Below are positions 38,115-48,100 of a stretch of 64,000 nt of DNA, piece by piece. This DNA is from an uncultured Gammaproteobacteria bacterium (GTDB lineage: Bacteria > Pseudomonadota > Gammaproteobacteria > Arenicellales > JAANXG01). The notes below the pieces were generated by a model, which was not told where the DNA came from, did not search any database, and saw nothing but the letters and a program-made list of their open reading frames with translations. The stretch's first letter is position 1; each line of letters begins with the position of its first letter. Made by a program: the position numbers and the translations under genes. The stretch covers positions 28,040 through 92,039 of the forward strand of contig CAMYKK010000012.1 in assembly GCA_947258975.1 (NCBI GenBank), given 5' to 3'.

Positions 38115-40088
38115 TCATGCGCTCTGTTCGGTAATCTCTCCGGACCGATTGTTTTCGCGGATCACCCCCTCAACTTGGTCGACCAACTCGTCCATCTTGG
38201 CTCGTTGTTGCTTTATACCGTCTTGAATATGCTCGAGTTCAGCCAAGCGATCCTCGAGCGTGTCGCTCGCCTTATGGATACGCTTGATGCTTTCTAATCG
38301 CCGGCGCAGTTGTACCTGATGTTCCCGTACTTGAGACTCCATCGGTGACATGATGGTTTTCAACCAATCGTCCGTGTCACGATTGGCGCGTTGAAACACA
38401 CGGCGGACACTGGACACCGCGGAATTATAAAAACGGCGCCCCAATACCATTTGTTCCGTCATCACCATAGACACGCCGCGAATGTAGTGCTCATGACGTT
38501 CGATTAAGCGCTTGATTTCACGCTGATACTTATTGATTGAAAACCGCCTCGGCTTGATATTCGCCAGACCATGTTCCTCCTGAAACTTCTTGTACACGCC
38601 TTCCATCAATTCTTGAATTTCGACAGTCTGCTTGGAGGCGTTATCCATTGTTTCCGTAACTCCCTTGAAAAACTTCATCATCGAATTTCGCAGGCCGCCG
38701 GTGGTTAGGCTGATCGCCAGGTCTTTTTTGGTCTCCGCGATAAGCCGGTCCAAGCTCTTCATGCTCAAGTAACTGTAAAGCTTATTGGTCTGCTGAGAGA
38801 AAATGGAGCGCGTAGCTTGAAAACGCTGAAGATTCTTTTCCAAGTGCTCTTTGTCGGACCGTACTTTCTGCATCATGTCCTCAATGACTTCGATATTCTT
38901 CCCGTTGAGTTTTTGCAGTTCTGAAATATGCTCATAAACATCTTTGATGCGCTGCTGGTTCATGGCGCGGGTCATCTTGACTATATCTCCCAATTCTCCA
39001 CGTACGTTAGCGCTAACGATGTCACGCTTCGCGGGGATAAGTAGATTGGCCATCGCGTTCTCAAGCTTGATCACGCCGCTGCTCTCGAGCAAATCGAAGT
39101 TGTTCCGGATTTTTCCCAACAATCCTTTCTGGGCGGATATGGGGAAGATCTGGTCTTCCGGTATGGATAAAGTTTCGGCAGTACCCCGAATCTGACGTTG
39201 AATTTCCCGCTCTACGTCTCGCTTGTCTTTCAGTTCGTCCCAGAGCACGTCCACCTTATTGAGTACGACAAAACGACCCGTATTCGAGACGGTTTGGCCG
39301 CCATTAATGTGATCACGCCACAGGATCAAATCGGATTTGGTTACGCCGGCGTCGGCGGCCAGGATAAACAATACCGCGTGGGCGCTGGACAGCATATTGA
39401 GCGTTAGCTCCGGCTCGGAACCCAACGCGTTTAAACCCGGTGTATCGAGGATAACCAGACCTTGTTCGAGCAACGGATGGGGGTAGTTGACCAGGGCATG
39501 CCGCCAACGGGGAATCTCTACGCTTCCATCCTCGCGTATTTGCATGCCGTCCTCGTGGGCCTGATCGTCTGACACATGCAGCGCAAGTTTTTCCACCATC
39601 TCCCGGCTCACCAACTTCACTTTGGTCAGTTGCTGCAACGATGCTTGGATCTGCTCCGGATCGTCAGGCTGCAGGTAAATCGTCTCCCATTCTTCTAGAT
39701 TCTCCTTGTACTCAGCGATGGAAATACCCTGCATCCGCGTTTCGATGGGCAATAGTTGAACGGCCGGCTCACAATCCGGGTCGTAGTAGAGCTCAGTGGG
39801 ACACATCGTGGTGCGACCGGCGCTGGATGGCACCATGCGTTGGCCCATGTCGCCGAAGAATAATGCATTGATAAGTTCCGATTTGCCCCGCGAGAATTCC
39901 GCAACGAACGCGACATACAGCTTGTCGTCGTTGAGCGTAGCAACGATTGTTTCGATGCGTTGACCCAGATGGATGTCGCTAAATTTCTGCTCCGCTAGCC
40001 ACGCACCGAAATCGTTTATGGATGACTGCATGCGTTTACGCCACGCACTGTACTCGTCAAAGCCTTTCTCGATATATTTATCGATCAT
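38115..40088 (-). CDS. Dynamin-family large GTPase
   Basis: A 657-residue protein. The GTPase motifs are VAEFSRGKSELINALF (P-loop; first Gly of GxxxxGKS is Ala), the G3 box LVILDTPGLNALG and the G4 box VVLNKVDVLWDE. The rest is long and alpha-helical with coiled-coil character (residues about 380-640), as in bacterial dynamin-like proteins that remodel membranes. There is no signal peptide and no strong membrane helix. Stand-alone, opposite to ggt. Confidence 0.88.
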   Translation of the reverse strand: MIDKYIEKGFDEYSAWRKRMQSSINDFGAWLAEQKFSDIHLGQRIETIVATLNDDKLYVAFVAEFSRGKSELINALFFGDMGQRMVPSSAGRTTMCPTELYYDPDCEPAVQLLPIETRMQGISIAEYKENLEEWETIYLQPDDPEQIQASLQQLTKVKLVSREMVEKLALHVSDDQAHEDGMQIREDGSVEIPRWRHALVNYPHPLLEQGLVILDTPGLNALGSEPELTLNMLSSAHAVLFILAADAGVTKSDLILWRDHINGGQTVSNTGRFVVLNKVDVLWDELKDKRDVEREIQRQIRGTAETLSIPEDQIFPISAQKGLLGKIRNNFDLLESSGVIKLENAMANLLIPAKRDIVSANVRGELGDIVKMTRAMNQQRIKDVYEHISELQKLNGKNIEVIEDMMQKVRSDKEHLEKNLQRFQATRSIFSQQTNKLYSYLSMKSLDRLIAETKKDLAISLTTGGLRNSMMKFFKGVTETMDNASKQTVEIQELMEGVYKKFQEEHGLANIKPRRFSINKYQREIKRLIERHEHYIRGVSMVMTEQMVLGRRFYNSAVSSVRRVFQRANRDTDDWLKTIMSPMESQVREHQVQLRRRLESIKRIHKASDTLEDRLAELEHIQDGIKQQRAKMDELVDQVEGVIRENNRSGEITEQSA

Positions 40089-40238
40089 GATTCGAGCCGT
40101 CTATTTGTTGTGTCCTCGACCAAGAATACCCCCACTGCGGGAACTCCCCTACTATATATTTAAGCAAAATTGACGGAAAATCCAAGTTTTTCAAACAATT
40201 TTACCTATAAAACCAGAACTGACTTTAACTTTTTGCGG

Positions 40239-41054
40239 TTACCGCTGACATTGGGGGCAGAAATAGCTGGATCTCTGGGCGACCATTCGGCGCCGGATTC
40301 CCCCCTGGCAGCGCGGACACAAGGCCCCTTCACGACCATAGACACGGAGTTGCAGCTGAAAATACCCTGGTTTTCCGTCCTCGCTGCTAAAATCGCGCAA
40401 GGTGGTGCCGCCGGCCCGGATGGCTTGTTCCAGGGTGGCCTTTATGCTGTCAGCAAGGCGCGTATATCGTTGCAGTGAAACCTGTCCTGCGCGCCGCTGC
40501 GGATGAATCCCAGCCGTGAAAAGCGCCTCGTTGGCGTAGATGTTGCCTATCCCAGTGACTATGTCGGAATTCATGATGAACGATTTCACACTTACCCGTC
40601 TACCCCGCGAACGTGCGTACAGATACCCGCCGGTCAAGGCGCCGGAAAGCGGTTCCGGTCCGAGCGCACTGAGCAACGGATGGCTAGCAGGGTCCTTCGT
40701 CGTCCATAGTACACAACCGAACCGGCGCGGGTCACGGAGGCGCAGGCAATTTCCATCGGAGAAAACGATCTCGAAATGATCATATTTGCCGGCCGGACTA
40801 TCAGCGGCGACGACGTGTAGGCTGCCGGACATACCGAGGTGCAAGATGAGGGTTCCCACATCGGTCCCAAGTAGGAGATACTTCGCGCGCCTGTCAACCG
40901 CGCGGATGCGCGTCCCGCGTATCGTGCGTCCCAGATGGCGCGGCACCGGCCAGCGCAGGCGGTGTTCGCGGACGTGGACCGCTGCGATCAAGCGATCCAC
41001 GACGCGGGGTCTGAGACCGCGGCACGTCGTTTCAACCTCAGGTAGTTCCGGCAT
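40239..41054 (-). CDS. mutM: Formamidopyrimidine-DNA glycosylase
   Basis: A 271-residue base-excision repair enzyme removing 8-oxoguanine. The catalytic Pro2 and Glu3 are in MPELPEVETTCRG. The helix-two-turn-helix NEALFTAGIHPQRRAG and the C-terminal zinc finger (CPRCQ...CPQC) are present. The ATG is at 41054, and a short region separates it from the divergent reductase gene. In relatives it is often next to coaD, but here the two are 4 kb apart. Confidence 0.97.
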   Translation of the reverse strand: MPELPEVETTCRGLRPRVVDRLIAAVHVREHRLRWPVPRHLGRTIRGTRIRAVDRRAKYLLLGTDVGTLILHLGMSGSLHVVAADSPAGKYDHFEIVFSDGNCLRLRDPRRFGCVLWTTKDPASHPLLSALGPEPLSGALTGGYLYARSRGRRVSVKSFIMNSDIVTGIGNIYANEALFTAGIHPQRRAGQVSLQRYTRLADSIKATLEQAIRAGGTTLRDFSSEDGKPGYFQLQLRVYGREGALCPRCQGGIRRRMVAQRSSYFCPQCQR

Positions 41055-41102
41055 TGAAGTTATTCAATTGCGAAAATCAGCGATGGTAACAATTGCGACA
41101 GC

Positions 41103-42158
41103 ATGAGGCCCATTATGACGACCACTCACAACATCACGCTGCGCAACAGCGATAAACAGTTCGAGGCCGGTAATGAGGACACGGTGCTCGATGCGGCGCT
41201 GCGGGCCGGATTCGTGCTGCCCTACAGTTGTCGCACCGGATCGTGTGGCACGTGTAAAGCGTTTGTGGCATCCGGCCAGGTCGACTATGGAGTGTATCAG
41301 CAACAAGCCTTGAGCGATGCGGAGCGTGGTCAAGGTTTCGCGTTGTTGTGCCGTGCAAAACCGCGCTCGGATCTCGTGGTAGAAGCGCGAGAAGTGGTTG
41401 CCGTAGAGGGAATTGATATCAAGATCCTGCCATGCCGGGTAGCAAAAATGGAGTTGTTATCCCCCGATGTGATGGGCCTGCAATTGACGTTACCGAAGAA
41501 TCAGAGCTTTAAATATTTGCCAGGTCAATATATTGATATCCTGCTTCGCGGCGGGCGGCGCCGTAGTTTTTCTGTTGCCAATGTGGCCGGCCATGGTTCC
41601 GTTCTCGATCTGCATATCAGGCGGGTTCCTGGAGGCGAATTCACCAATCACGTGTTTACGGAGCTCAAACAGCGGGACTTGCTCCGGTTTCAAGGGCCGT
41701 TTGGCACGTTTTTTCTGCGTGAGGATGCAACGGGGCCGGTGATATTTATGGCCGGAGGAACCGGTTTCGCGCCGCTAAAGGCGATTATCGAACATGCGCT
41801 GGCCGCCAATGTGTCACGACCCATGCATCTGTTTTGGGGCGCGCGGGCACGCCGCGATCTTTATATGCTCGAACTCGCTGAATCTTGGGCGCAGGCCGGT
41901 GATCAATTCCGGTTTACACCGGTGTTGTCTGAACCGCTGGCGCACGATCAGTGGCAGGGGGAGACGGGGTTGGTGCACCATGCAGTGACCGGGACCTACC
42001 CGGATCTGAGCGCGTTTGAAGTTTATACATCGGGTCCACCACCGATGATCGAGGCCGGCAAATCCTCATTCGCTCGATGTGGATTGCCCCTGGATCGACT
42101 TTACTTTGACTCGTTTGAATTTGCTAACGATCGGACTCAAGTGGAGAATCCGGCATAG
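41103..42158 (+). CDS. 2Fe-2S flavin reductase (CDP-6-deoxy-glucoseen reductase type)
   Basis: A 351-residue modular electron-transfer protein. The N-terminal plant-type 2Fe-2S domain has CRTGSCGTCKAF and a last Cys in LLCRAKP. It is followed by an FAD-binding domain (LPGQYIDILLRGGRRRSFSVAN) and an NAD(P)H domain (VIFMAGGTGFAPLKAIIEH). ATGs at 41103 and 41115 are possible starts. The family name derives from sugar biosynthesis, but such reductases also serve oxygenases and ubiquinone pathways. The end overlaps hemY by 35 bases in convergent orientation. Confidence 0.9.
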   Translation: MRPIMTTTHNITLRNSDKQFEAGNEDTVLDAALRAGFVLPYSCRTGSCGTCKAFVASGQVDYGVYQQQALSDAERGQGFALLCRAKPRSDLVVEAREVVAVEGIDIKILPCRVAKMELLSPDVMGLQLTLPKNQSFKYLPGQYIDILLRGGRRRSFSVANVAGHGSVLDLHIRRVPGGEFTNHVFTELKQRDLLRFQGPFGTFFLREDATGPVIFMAGGTGFAPLKAIIEHALAANVSRPMHLFWGARARRDLYMLELAESWAQAGDQFRFTPVLSEPLAHDQWQGETGLVHHAVTGTYPDLSAFEVYTSGPPPMIEAGKSSFARCGLPLDRLYFDSFEFANDRTQVENPA

Positions 42159-43401
42159 TGGGTGCGGTTAAAGCCGCCGCGGTTTCCTCCACCGCTTTAG
42201 CTCCCAACGGCTTCCCCTGAGCGCCGGCACTCGAAACGCGCTCCAACCCTTGCCGGTAATAGGTTAGCGCGTTCTCCGGTTCCTCTAGTTGTTCCAACAG
42301 TTTTCCGAGTTCTTGGTAAGCTTCCGCCGGACCATCGTTGGCGATGCAGGTCTCTAGATAAGACCGCGCCTTTCCCCACAGTTCATTAGCCATGCTTAGA
42401 CGCGCCAGAGTCAGCAACAACTCGGGGTCGTCCGGATGGGTGGTGGCCCACTTTTCTGCTGTCTTTAACTGCTTGGCGAGCTCCGAGGAATGAACGTGCC
42501 CATAAAGCAAAACCAGACTGGGCTCCCATTTTTGTTTGATAGCTTTGCGCAGCATTGTCTCAGCTTGCTCGGTGTCGCCGCCTTCAATAAGCTGATCCAC
42601 GTACGTGGCGATCAATTCCGGATCCTGCTTCTGACCGCGGGACAGCGTTTTCCAGACGTTCTGTAATTGACCATTGCCGCCTTCGGAATGGGTCAACAGC
42701 CGCTGTGTGGTGAGCTGTTCCAACTGGCCAAGTTTTTCCTCCGGCAATACCCTGTACTTGCGCGCCGCGGGCACCAACTCCGACAATGCCTTCCAGTCCT
42801 GCAGATCCTGATAAATCTGCATTTTCAGCCCAAGTATCTTCTTGTTCTTGGGCGCATGGGTTCGCAGCTTCTTGAGCGTGGTGAGCGCCTGCTCCAGCTG
42901 ACCGGTCTGATATTGCAACTTTGCCTTGGTCAGTCCCACGGCGATCGCCTGTCGAGGATCACTGTTGTGGGCTTGCGCTAAATACTTATCACGCCTCTCC
43001 AGGTCGCCCTGGGCCTGGGCGGCATGCGCGGCGCCGAGATAATTCAACACCGGCGTGTCTGTATGGCTCAGGTAGCTGAGCAGTTGTTTTTCCGCCTTAT
43101 GCCAGTCACCTTCAATCAGACCCATCATTCCCTGGGTTTGAGAGCGCTGGGCCTTGCCGGTCAGGCGCCGCCCACGCCACATGCTGACGTCCTTGGGTGT
43201 TCGCCAGATGCGCGCCAAAAACCGAACCGCCAGATAGGTGGCAATGAATAACACCACCAGCAAGACGATAAACAATGAAAATGAAAGCTCAATGCTCCAT
43301 GGTTGTGAGGAGATCAGAACATAGCCGGGATCGTCGACGGCCACGTACGCGATCGCGATTGACGCCGCTAGCGCTAACAGTATGACGATTAGCAATTTCA
43401 T
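42124..43401 (-). CDS. hemY: HemY-type TPR protein
   Basis: About 425 residues from the ATG at 43401; an ORF extension upstream lies inside hemX. Two N-terminal membrane helices (LLIVILLALAASIAIAYVAV; LSFSLFIVLLVVLFIATYLAVRFL) are followed by TPR repeats, such as YLAQAHNSDPRQAIAVGLTKAKLQYQTGQLEQALTTLKKL. It belongs to the HemY_N family linked to late haem synthesis, not the protoporphyrinogen oxidase of the same name. The start overlaps the hemX stop in ATGA. The C-terminal end overlaps the reductase gene. Confidence 0.93.
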   Translation of the reverse strand: MKLLIVILLALAASIAIAYVAVDDPGYVLISSQPWSIELSFSLFIVLLVVLFIATYLAVRFLARIWRTPKDVSMWRGRRLTGKAQRSQTQGMMGLIEGDWHKAEKQLLSYLSHTDTPVLNYLGAAHAAQAQGDLERRDKYLAQAHNSDPRQAIAVGLTKAKLQYQTGQLEQALTTLKKLRTHAPKNKKILGLKMQIYQDLQDWKALSELVPAARKYRVLPEEKLGQLEQLTTQRLLTHSEGGNGQLQNVWKTLSRGQKQDPELIATYVDQLIEGGDTEQAETMLRKAIKQKWEPSLVLLYGHVHSSELAKQLKTAEKWATTHPDDPELLLTLARLSMANELWGKARSYLETCIANDGPAEAYQELGKLLEQLEEPENALTYYRQGLERVSSAGAQGKPLGAKAVEETAAALTAPTMPDSPLESDR

Positions 43402-44609
43402 CCGGTATTGCTCCGTCGCTTGATCTTCTGCAGTGCATTGAGCGACGCGCTGACGTCTGGAAGCTCCGGTTTTAGTTCGATTCCACGCATCTGTTTCAGG
43501 TCGGTTATCGCCTGATTGACCTGAGCGTCTTGCGTGTTGAAGAAGGTTGCCAGCCAATCAGCAGCCTGTTCCACGTTGCTGCGGTAGGTATTGGTGTCGG
43601 CTTTGAGCAGTGCGATTTGCGCTCCGGAAAGTTTGAGACGCAGATTCTCAAACAAGTAGTAGCGATTATCCGGGCTCAATAGAGGTTTGGCCGGTTCACT
43701 GACGTTTTGGATGCGAACCAATCCCTGTAGATCGGCCAATATCTCACGGCCCGCCTTGATCCATTCGTTGTCTGATTTCTTTTCCGCCGATCCGGCGGTG
43801 CCGCCGTCTATGACCCGTTGCGGCTGACTCTGCAAGGCAAACTTATCGACCACCGCAGACATGCTGCTCAGACGCAGGGCAAGCCCGGCAGTATCGGGGG
43901 ATTTCACGCCCTGCAATTGCGCGATCTCATCGGCAATTAAACGGCGGACCTCGGTAAACTTGGGATTACCGAGTTCCTGCAAACGACGGTCCGCCAGTTC
44001 CAAACCCGCCCGTGCGGTGTTGACGTCCCTGGATAAACTCACACTATGATTGGCAATGCGCAGCAACTGCTCAATCTCCTCCAAGGCCCAGCTATCGAGG
44101 CTCCGATCCAGATCGGCGTAGACCTTTTCCACTGAACCCGATAGATCTTGAACCGACGAAGCGAGATCGGTTTGCGATTTTTTGAGCGGCTCAATGGTCT
44201 GCTGCAGCGTTTGTTTGATGGTTTTGTCCACCTCGTGTTGCCGAGAGTCGAGTTTGTCCTGTTGTTTTTCGAGGCCGGTGACTTGTTGCGTGAGCCCCTT
44301 AATGCTGGTGTCAACGTCAGCGGCGCTTCGCGTTTGTTCCAGCTTCTGCTGAACCTCCACGCGATACCACAAATATGCACCTAGCCCCAGCGCAATCAAG
44401 GACAGGAAGAGCGCCAGTCCGCCTAGGATTCGCCCCCCCTTCTTCGCGGCAGGTGCGGCGGACTCCGGTGCCGGCTCATCGTCTTGCGCTGCCGCGGCCG
44501 GCTCCGCCACGGTGGGGTCCTCGGCCGACTCTATCGCGGTGGTGTCTTCAGTCTCCTCCGTCACTGCGGACGGATCGTCGACAGCAGGAGTATCTTTGTC
44601 GTTGCTCAT
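43398..44609 (-). CDS. hemX: HemX, putative uroporphyrinogen-III C-methyltransferase-like membrane protein
   Basis: A 403-residue protein. The acidic, low-complexity N-terminus (about 65 residues, rich in A, E, D, P and T) precedes one membrane helix (ILGGLALFLSLIALGLGAYLWY) and a coiled coil (VEQVQQKLEQT region to about residue 170). The C-terminal domain matches the HemX family of unknown reaction. It sits between hemD and hemY, with coupled translation to hemY. Confidence 0.92.
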   Translation of the reverse strand: MSNDKDTPAVDDPSAVTEETEDTTAIESAEDPTVAEPAAAAQDDEPAPESAAPAAKKGGRILGGLALFLSLIALGLGAYLWYRVEVQQKLEQTRSAADVDTSIKGLTQQVTGLEKQQDKLDSRQHEVDKTIKQTLQQTIEPLKKSQTDLASSVQDLSGSVEKVYADLDRSLDSWALEEIEQLLRIANHSVSLSRDVNTARAGLELADRRLQELGNPKFTEVRRLIADEIAQLQGVKSPDTAGLALRLSSMSAVVDKFALQSQPQRVIDGGTAGSAEKKSDNEWIKAGREILADLQGLVRIQNVSEPAKPLLSPDNRYYLFENLRLKLSGAQIALLKADTNTYRSNVEQAADWLATFFNTQDAQVNQAITDLKQMRGIELKPELPDVSASLNALQKIKRRSNTG

Positions 44610-44709
44610 TCGTATGCTCGTCAGTCAGTATTCCTTGACGCCCGACTTTACCATAGGCTGCAGCCTCGTGCTGCCTCATGATTATTGCTTTTTGCCATTG
44701 TTTTAAGAA

Positions 44710-45510
44710 TCACTGCTGCGCCGGTGAACGGCTGTTTCTCCAGCTGATCAATGCGGCCAACATTGCGTCGTCAGTGGCATCGGACGCGACCACCACGGGC
44801 GCCAGCCAACCATGGTCGTGCGCCGCTTTTTTCACTCTTTGACCCGCGGCCACAAGGTCTGTGCGCAGCAAACGGGTACGGTTGCCATGTCCCACTATGT
44901 TGATCAGATTTTCAATGCCTTCCACGCTGGTGATCATGATGACATCGAGTCGTTGTCGCGACCAGGCCTCTTCCAACAGTGCTGGATCGCTGCGCGCCGG
45001 CGTACGCCGATAGCATTCCGCGTAGTTGACCAACGCGCCTCGTGATTGCAGTGTATCGCGCAGCAATTCGCGGCCGGATTCACCGCGAAATATCAGGAAG
45101 TGCTTGCCCCGCACTTGCCGCAATACAGGTTCAGCCAGTAGCGCCTCGCTGTTAAACGGAGGCTTGGCGACCAGATCCACGTCCCAGCCGTGCTGTTGTA
45201 ACACCTGCGCGGTGCGCGTACCGACCGCGGCAATGTTGAGTTGGGGCCGGGAGACCCCGGCGTTGGCGATGGCGTGCAGGCCCGTGCGCACTGCGTTGGC
45301 GCTCACAAACACCAACCAGTCGAAATCCGGTAACCGGCGTAGTAGCGCGTGTAAGCGGGCGGTATCCCGCGGCGCCTTGATTTCGATCACCGGAAACCGG
45401 ATCACATTACCGCCGGATTGCTCGATACGCTTGCTGATTGCCTCCGCTTGATGCAGGGGTCGCGTCACTACCGCCCAGACATCGCGCAAATCACTATTGC
45501 ATGAGTTCAC
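44710..45510 (-). CDS. hemD: Uroporphyrinogen-III synthase
   Basis: A 266-residue enzyme closing the tetrapyrrole ring. The N-terminal signature [21 protein letters not shown] and the segments [17 protein letters not shown] and [15 protein letters not shown] fit HemD, a family with low overall conservation. The start overlaps the hemC stop by 17 bases. Confidence 0.9.
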   Translation of the reverse strand: MNSCNSDLRDVWAVVTRPLHQAEAISKRIEQSGGNVIRFPVIEIKAPRDTARLHALLRRLPDFDWLVFVSANAVRTGLHAIANAGVSRPQLNIAAVGTRTAQVLQQHGWDVDLVAKPPFNSEALLAEPVLRQVRGKHFLIFRGESGRELLRDTLQSRGALVNYAECYRRTPARSDPALLEEAWSRQRLDVIMITSVEGIENLINIVGHGNRTRLLRTDLVAAGQRVKKAAHDHGWLAPVVVASDATDDAMLAALISWRNSRSPAQQ

Positions 45511-46414
45511 GGAGTATCTTGTCCGCTCCTTGCGCGGTGAGTTGGTTCGCTACCTCGCGACCGAGGGCCTCTGGTTCATCAACCGGGCCCACCGCGTCGC
45601 CATGCAGTAACACAGAACCATCGGCACTACCCACCAGGCCCCGTAGCCACAGTTGTTGACCATGTAATTCCGCGTAGCCGCCAATCGGCACCTGACAACC
45701 GCCCTCCAAGGCTGCATTGAGGGCGCGCTCGGCGCGCACACGCGCATGAGTGGGCTGATGATCGAGGGGTGCGACCAGTTCATTGATACGCCCGTCATCG
45801 CGGCGGCACTCGATGCCGACTGCACCTTGTCCCACGGCCGGCAATGATACCTCTGAGTCGATCAGCGCCGTGATCCGATCCGCCATGCCCAGCCGATGCA
45901 GACCAGCGGCAGCAAGAAGAATGGCGTCGAAATTGCCAGCATCGAGCTTCGCCAATCGGGTATTGACGTTGCCGCGAAGATTGACGATATCGAGACCGGG
46001 AAAGGCGTAGCGCAATTGACATTGCCGCCTGAGGCTAGAGGTACCCACTCGTGCATTGACAGATAACGACTGTAACGACTCAAACCGGTTGGAGACAAAA
46101 GCATCACGGGGTTCGGCCCGTTCGCATATAACGGGGATGTGCAGGTTCTCGGGCAGCAGCACCGTAACATCCTTCATTGAATGTACCGCGATGTCGGCGC
46201 GCCCATCGAGCAAGCATTCCTCGAGTTCCTTGAGAAACAGGCCCTTACCGCCAACGGTCGCAAGGGGAGCACCCAAGACCCGATCACCCTTGGTCGTCAT
46301 CGGGACCAACTCAACGTCAACGTCGCGATGCTGCCGGTGTAGGCGGTCGCGAACGTAGTGTGCCTGCCAGAGGGCAAGCGGACTTTTACGGGTAGCAACG
46401 CGTATTTTGGACAT
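45494..46414 (-). CDS. hemC: Porphobilinogen deaminase
   Basis: About 306 residues from the ATG at 46414 ([17 protein letters not shown]), the typical family start. Conserved parts are [19 protein letters not shown] and the dipyrromethane-cofactor cysteine in [14 protein letters not shown]. It makes hydroxymethylbilane for hemD, whose start overlaps its end. The operon is hemC-hemD-hemX-hemY. Confidence 0.97.
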   Translation of the reverse strand: MSKIRVATRKSPLALWQAHYVRDRLHRQHRDVDVELVPMTTKGDRVLGAPLATVGGKGLFLKELEECLLDGRADIAVHSMKDVTVLLPENLHIPVICERAEPRDAFVSNRFESLQSLSVNARVGTSSLRRQCQLRYAFPGLDIVNLRGNVNTRLAKLDAGNFDAILLAAAGLHRLGMADRITALIDSEVSLPAVGQGAVGIECRRDDGRINELVAPLDHQPTHARVRAERALNAALEGGCQVPIGGYAELHGQQLWLRGLVGSADGSVLLHGDAVGPVDEPEALGREVANQLTAQGADKILRELMQ

Positions 46415-46886
46415 AAGCTTGATGGCCTCAGTGCTAGCAAACAGTCGGACTTGGGACAACGGCGGGAGAGTCGGCCCCCGTTAATGGTGTCTTTCGTTAA
46501 CCAGCTCGCTGTTCGCCTCGATAAATCGTCAAACTGGTCGCGACTTCCCACCCGCCTCGCTACCGTCACCCAAGGTCGACAGACCGCTATCCAATTTATT
46601 GCGCGATGGCGCACGGCGCCCCTATTCTCGTCGGAATCCGTGCAGAATCCAAACCGGTGGCCCGGTGGACGATCAACCGGCGCTGCTCGACATTCCGCTC
46701 TGGAGAAGCACCGGGACCAACCCGATACCGGCTCCTCACCCGCACTTTGCGCCGGCATGTTCGACCGTGGTGCAATAGGCGGGCTGCTTGCACACGGTAG
46801 GTCGGCGGGGATCGCAAGGTTCCGTCAATCCGCATCGTTGCCCCTCGATTTTGCCAAACTTGTCCGCTGTGCTAGCGTTTCCCCCG
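46415..46886. other. Non-coding region between hemC and thioredoxin-like gene
   Basis: The 472 bases between these divergent genes contain long open frames on both strands, but none shows a recognisable domain or ribosome site. Promoters of both genes should lie here; I could not identify convincing -35/-10 pairs. Confidence 0.5.
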
Positions 46887-47372
46887 ATGATGAACGGGCT
46901 TACATATCTGCTAATCCTGGGTCTGCTGTTGTTCCAGCCGGCGCTGGCTAACGGGGTGCCCGATGCCCGGGACCTGGCGGCGGATGGACGCCGAGCGGTG
47001 GAATCGAAAACTCCCATCGTGGTCATGTTCAGCGCCGATCACTGTCCGTACTGTGAACAGGTCAGACGGGACTATATTGATCCGTTGCCGGATCATCCCG
47101 CCTATGGTCGGCGGGTGATAGTTCGGATCGTGACAACAGACCGTGATTTGACCCTAAGGGACTTCAGCGGGGTCGAAACGACTCACACCCGTTTTGCATT
47201 CGATCAGGGGGTGTCGTTGGTGCCGACGGTGCGTTTCTTCGGGGTCAAGGGCGAGCGGCTGGCCCCGGATCTGGTCGGCGCCATGCTGCCGGACTTTTAT
47301 CTGGATTATCTGGAAGGTGCAATTAATCAAGCCTCCAGAAAATTAGGACAAGCATTGAGGTCCCGCCGTTAA
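46887..47372 (+). CDS. Exported thioredoxin-like protein
   Basis: About 161 residues from the ATG at 46887 (a second ATG is at 46890). Signal peptide MMNGLTYLLILGLLLFQPALA. The redox motif CPYC (C53, C56) sits in VVMFSADHCPYCEQVRRDYI, with the cis-Pro region in VSLVPTVRFF. It is a short periplasmic thioredoxin-fold (SoxW/DsbC-like) protein; the partner is unknown. It ends in a palindrome shared with the stop of the opposite response regulator. Confidence 0.85.
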   Translation: MMNGLTYLLILGLLLFQPALANGVPDARDLAADGRRAVESKTPIVVMFSADHCPYCEQVRRDYIDPLPDHPAYGRRVIVRIVTTDRDLTLRDFSGVETTHTRFAFDQGVSLVPTVRFFGVKGERLAPDLVGAMLPDFYLDYLEGAINQASRKLGQALRSRR

Positions 47373-47379
47373 CGGCGGG
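47362..47379. terminator. Palindrome spanning both stop codons of convergent genes
   Basis: The 18 bases CCCGCCGTTAACGGCGGG form a perfect palindrome. Its centre GTTAAC contains the TAA stop of the thioredoxin-like gene on the plus strand and that of the AlgR-type gene on the minus strand. It could fold as a 6-bp GC stem with a GTTAAC loop in either transcript. No T tract follows. Confidence 0.5.
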
Positions 47380-48100
47380 TCCACCGGCGCACGGCCGGTG
47401 TATGTCGCCGGCTGACGTCGAGTTTATCGTCCACGTCCCGCAGCAACACTCGCCATCGGCCGCTTGGTTGTTTTTCGATACCGCGGATGTAGTTTACTGC
47501 CACCAGGGCATTTCTATGGATGCGTAGAAATCGATCTTTGAACTCCTCTTCAAGGCTAATCAGCGAGTCTTCAATGAGATGTTGCTCAGCCCCGGTGCGC
47601 ACGGTGACGTATTTGTTGTCAGCCATGAAGTAAACGATATCCTGAATTGGTATCAAGGTTATCTGGCCGCGCATATGTACACTGATGTGAGTGCGCACTT
47701 GCGGTTCTTCTTGTGCCTGCGTCACCTGCTTGAGCTGTTTGAGAGTCAATCGTTTCGCTTTTTGCAAGGCCATATCAAGACGGTCCCTGCGTATTGGTTT
47801 GAGGAGATAATCCACGGCATTGACCTCAAACGCTTCCAAGGCATGTTGGTCGTAGGCGGTAGTAAAGATTACCGCAGGCGGGGCTTCCATGGACATCAGG
47901 TGCATCGCCGTCTCCAAACCATCCATTACCGGCATGCGAATATCCATGAGTAACACTTCGGGATGCAGCGACATGGTTTTTTCAATCGCCTCGTTCCCAT
48001 TCATTGCCTCGCCGACAATCGCGTGCTCGCCGTTCTTGTTTATGAGTTCACGTAGACGGGCTCGCGCCAGCTTTTCGTCATCTACTACTAAAATCTTCAT
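47369..48100 (-). CDS. algR: LytTR response regulator, AlgR type
   Basis: About 243 residues from the ATG at 48100. The receiver domain has KILVVDDEKLAR, the phospho-acceptor D53 in LLMDIRMPVMDG and the conserved Lys in LLKPIRRDRL. The C-terminal LytTR DNA-binding domain includes IVYFMADNKYVTVRT, SLISLEEEFKDRFLRIHRNALVAVNYI. The gene order argH-algZ-algR-hemC is as in Pseudomonas, where AlgR controls alginate and twitching. The targets here are unknown. Its start overlaps the first kinase gene. Confidence 0.92.
   Translation of the reverse strand: MKILVVDDEKLARARLRELINKNGEHAIVGEAMNGNEAIEKTMSLHPEVLLMDIRMPVMDGLETAMHLMSMEAPPAVIFTTAYDQHALEAFEVNAVDYLLKPIRRDRLDMALQKAKRLTLKQLKQVTQAQEEPQVRTHISVHMRGQITLIPIQDIVYFMADNKYVTVRTGAEQHLIEDSLISLEEEFKDRFLRIHRNALVAVNYIRGIEKQPSGRWRVLLRDVDDKLDVSRRHTPAVRRWTRR

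Noticed and set aside
46358..46951. Open frame of about 197 codons upstream of the thioredoxin-like gene
   Set aside because: It overlaps hemC and the real thioredoxin-like start, lacks any recognised domain and has an Arg/Ser-rich composition typical of a chance frame.
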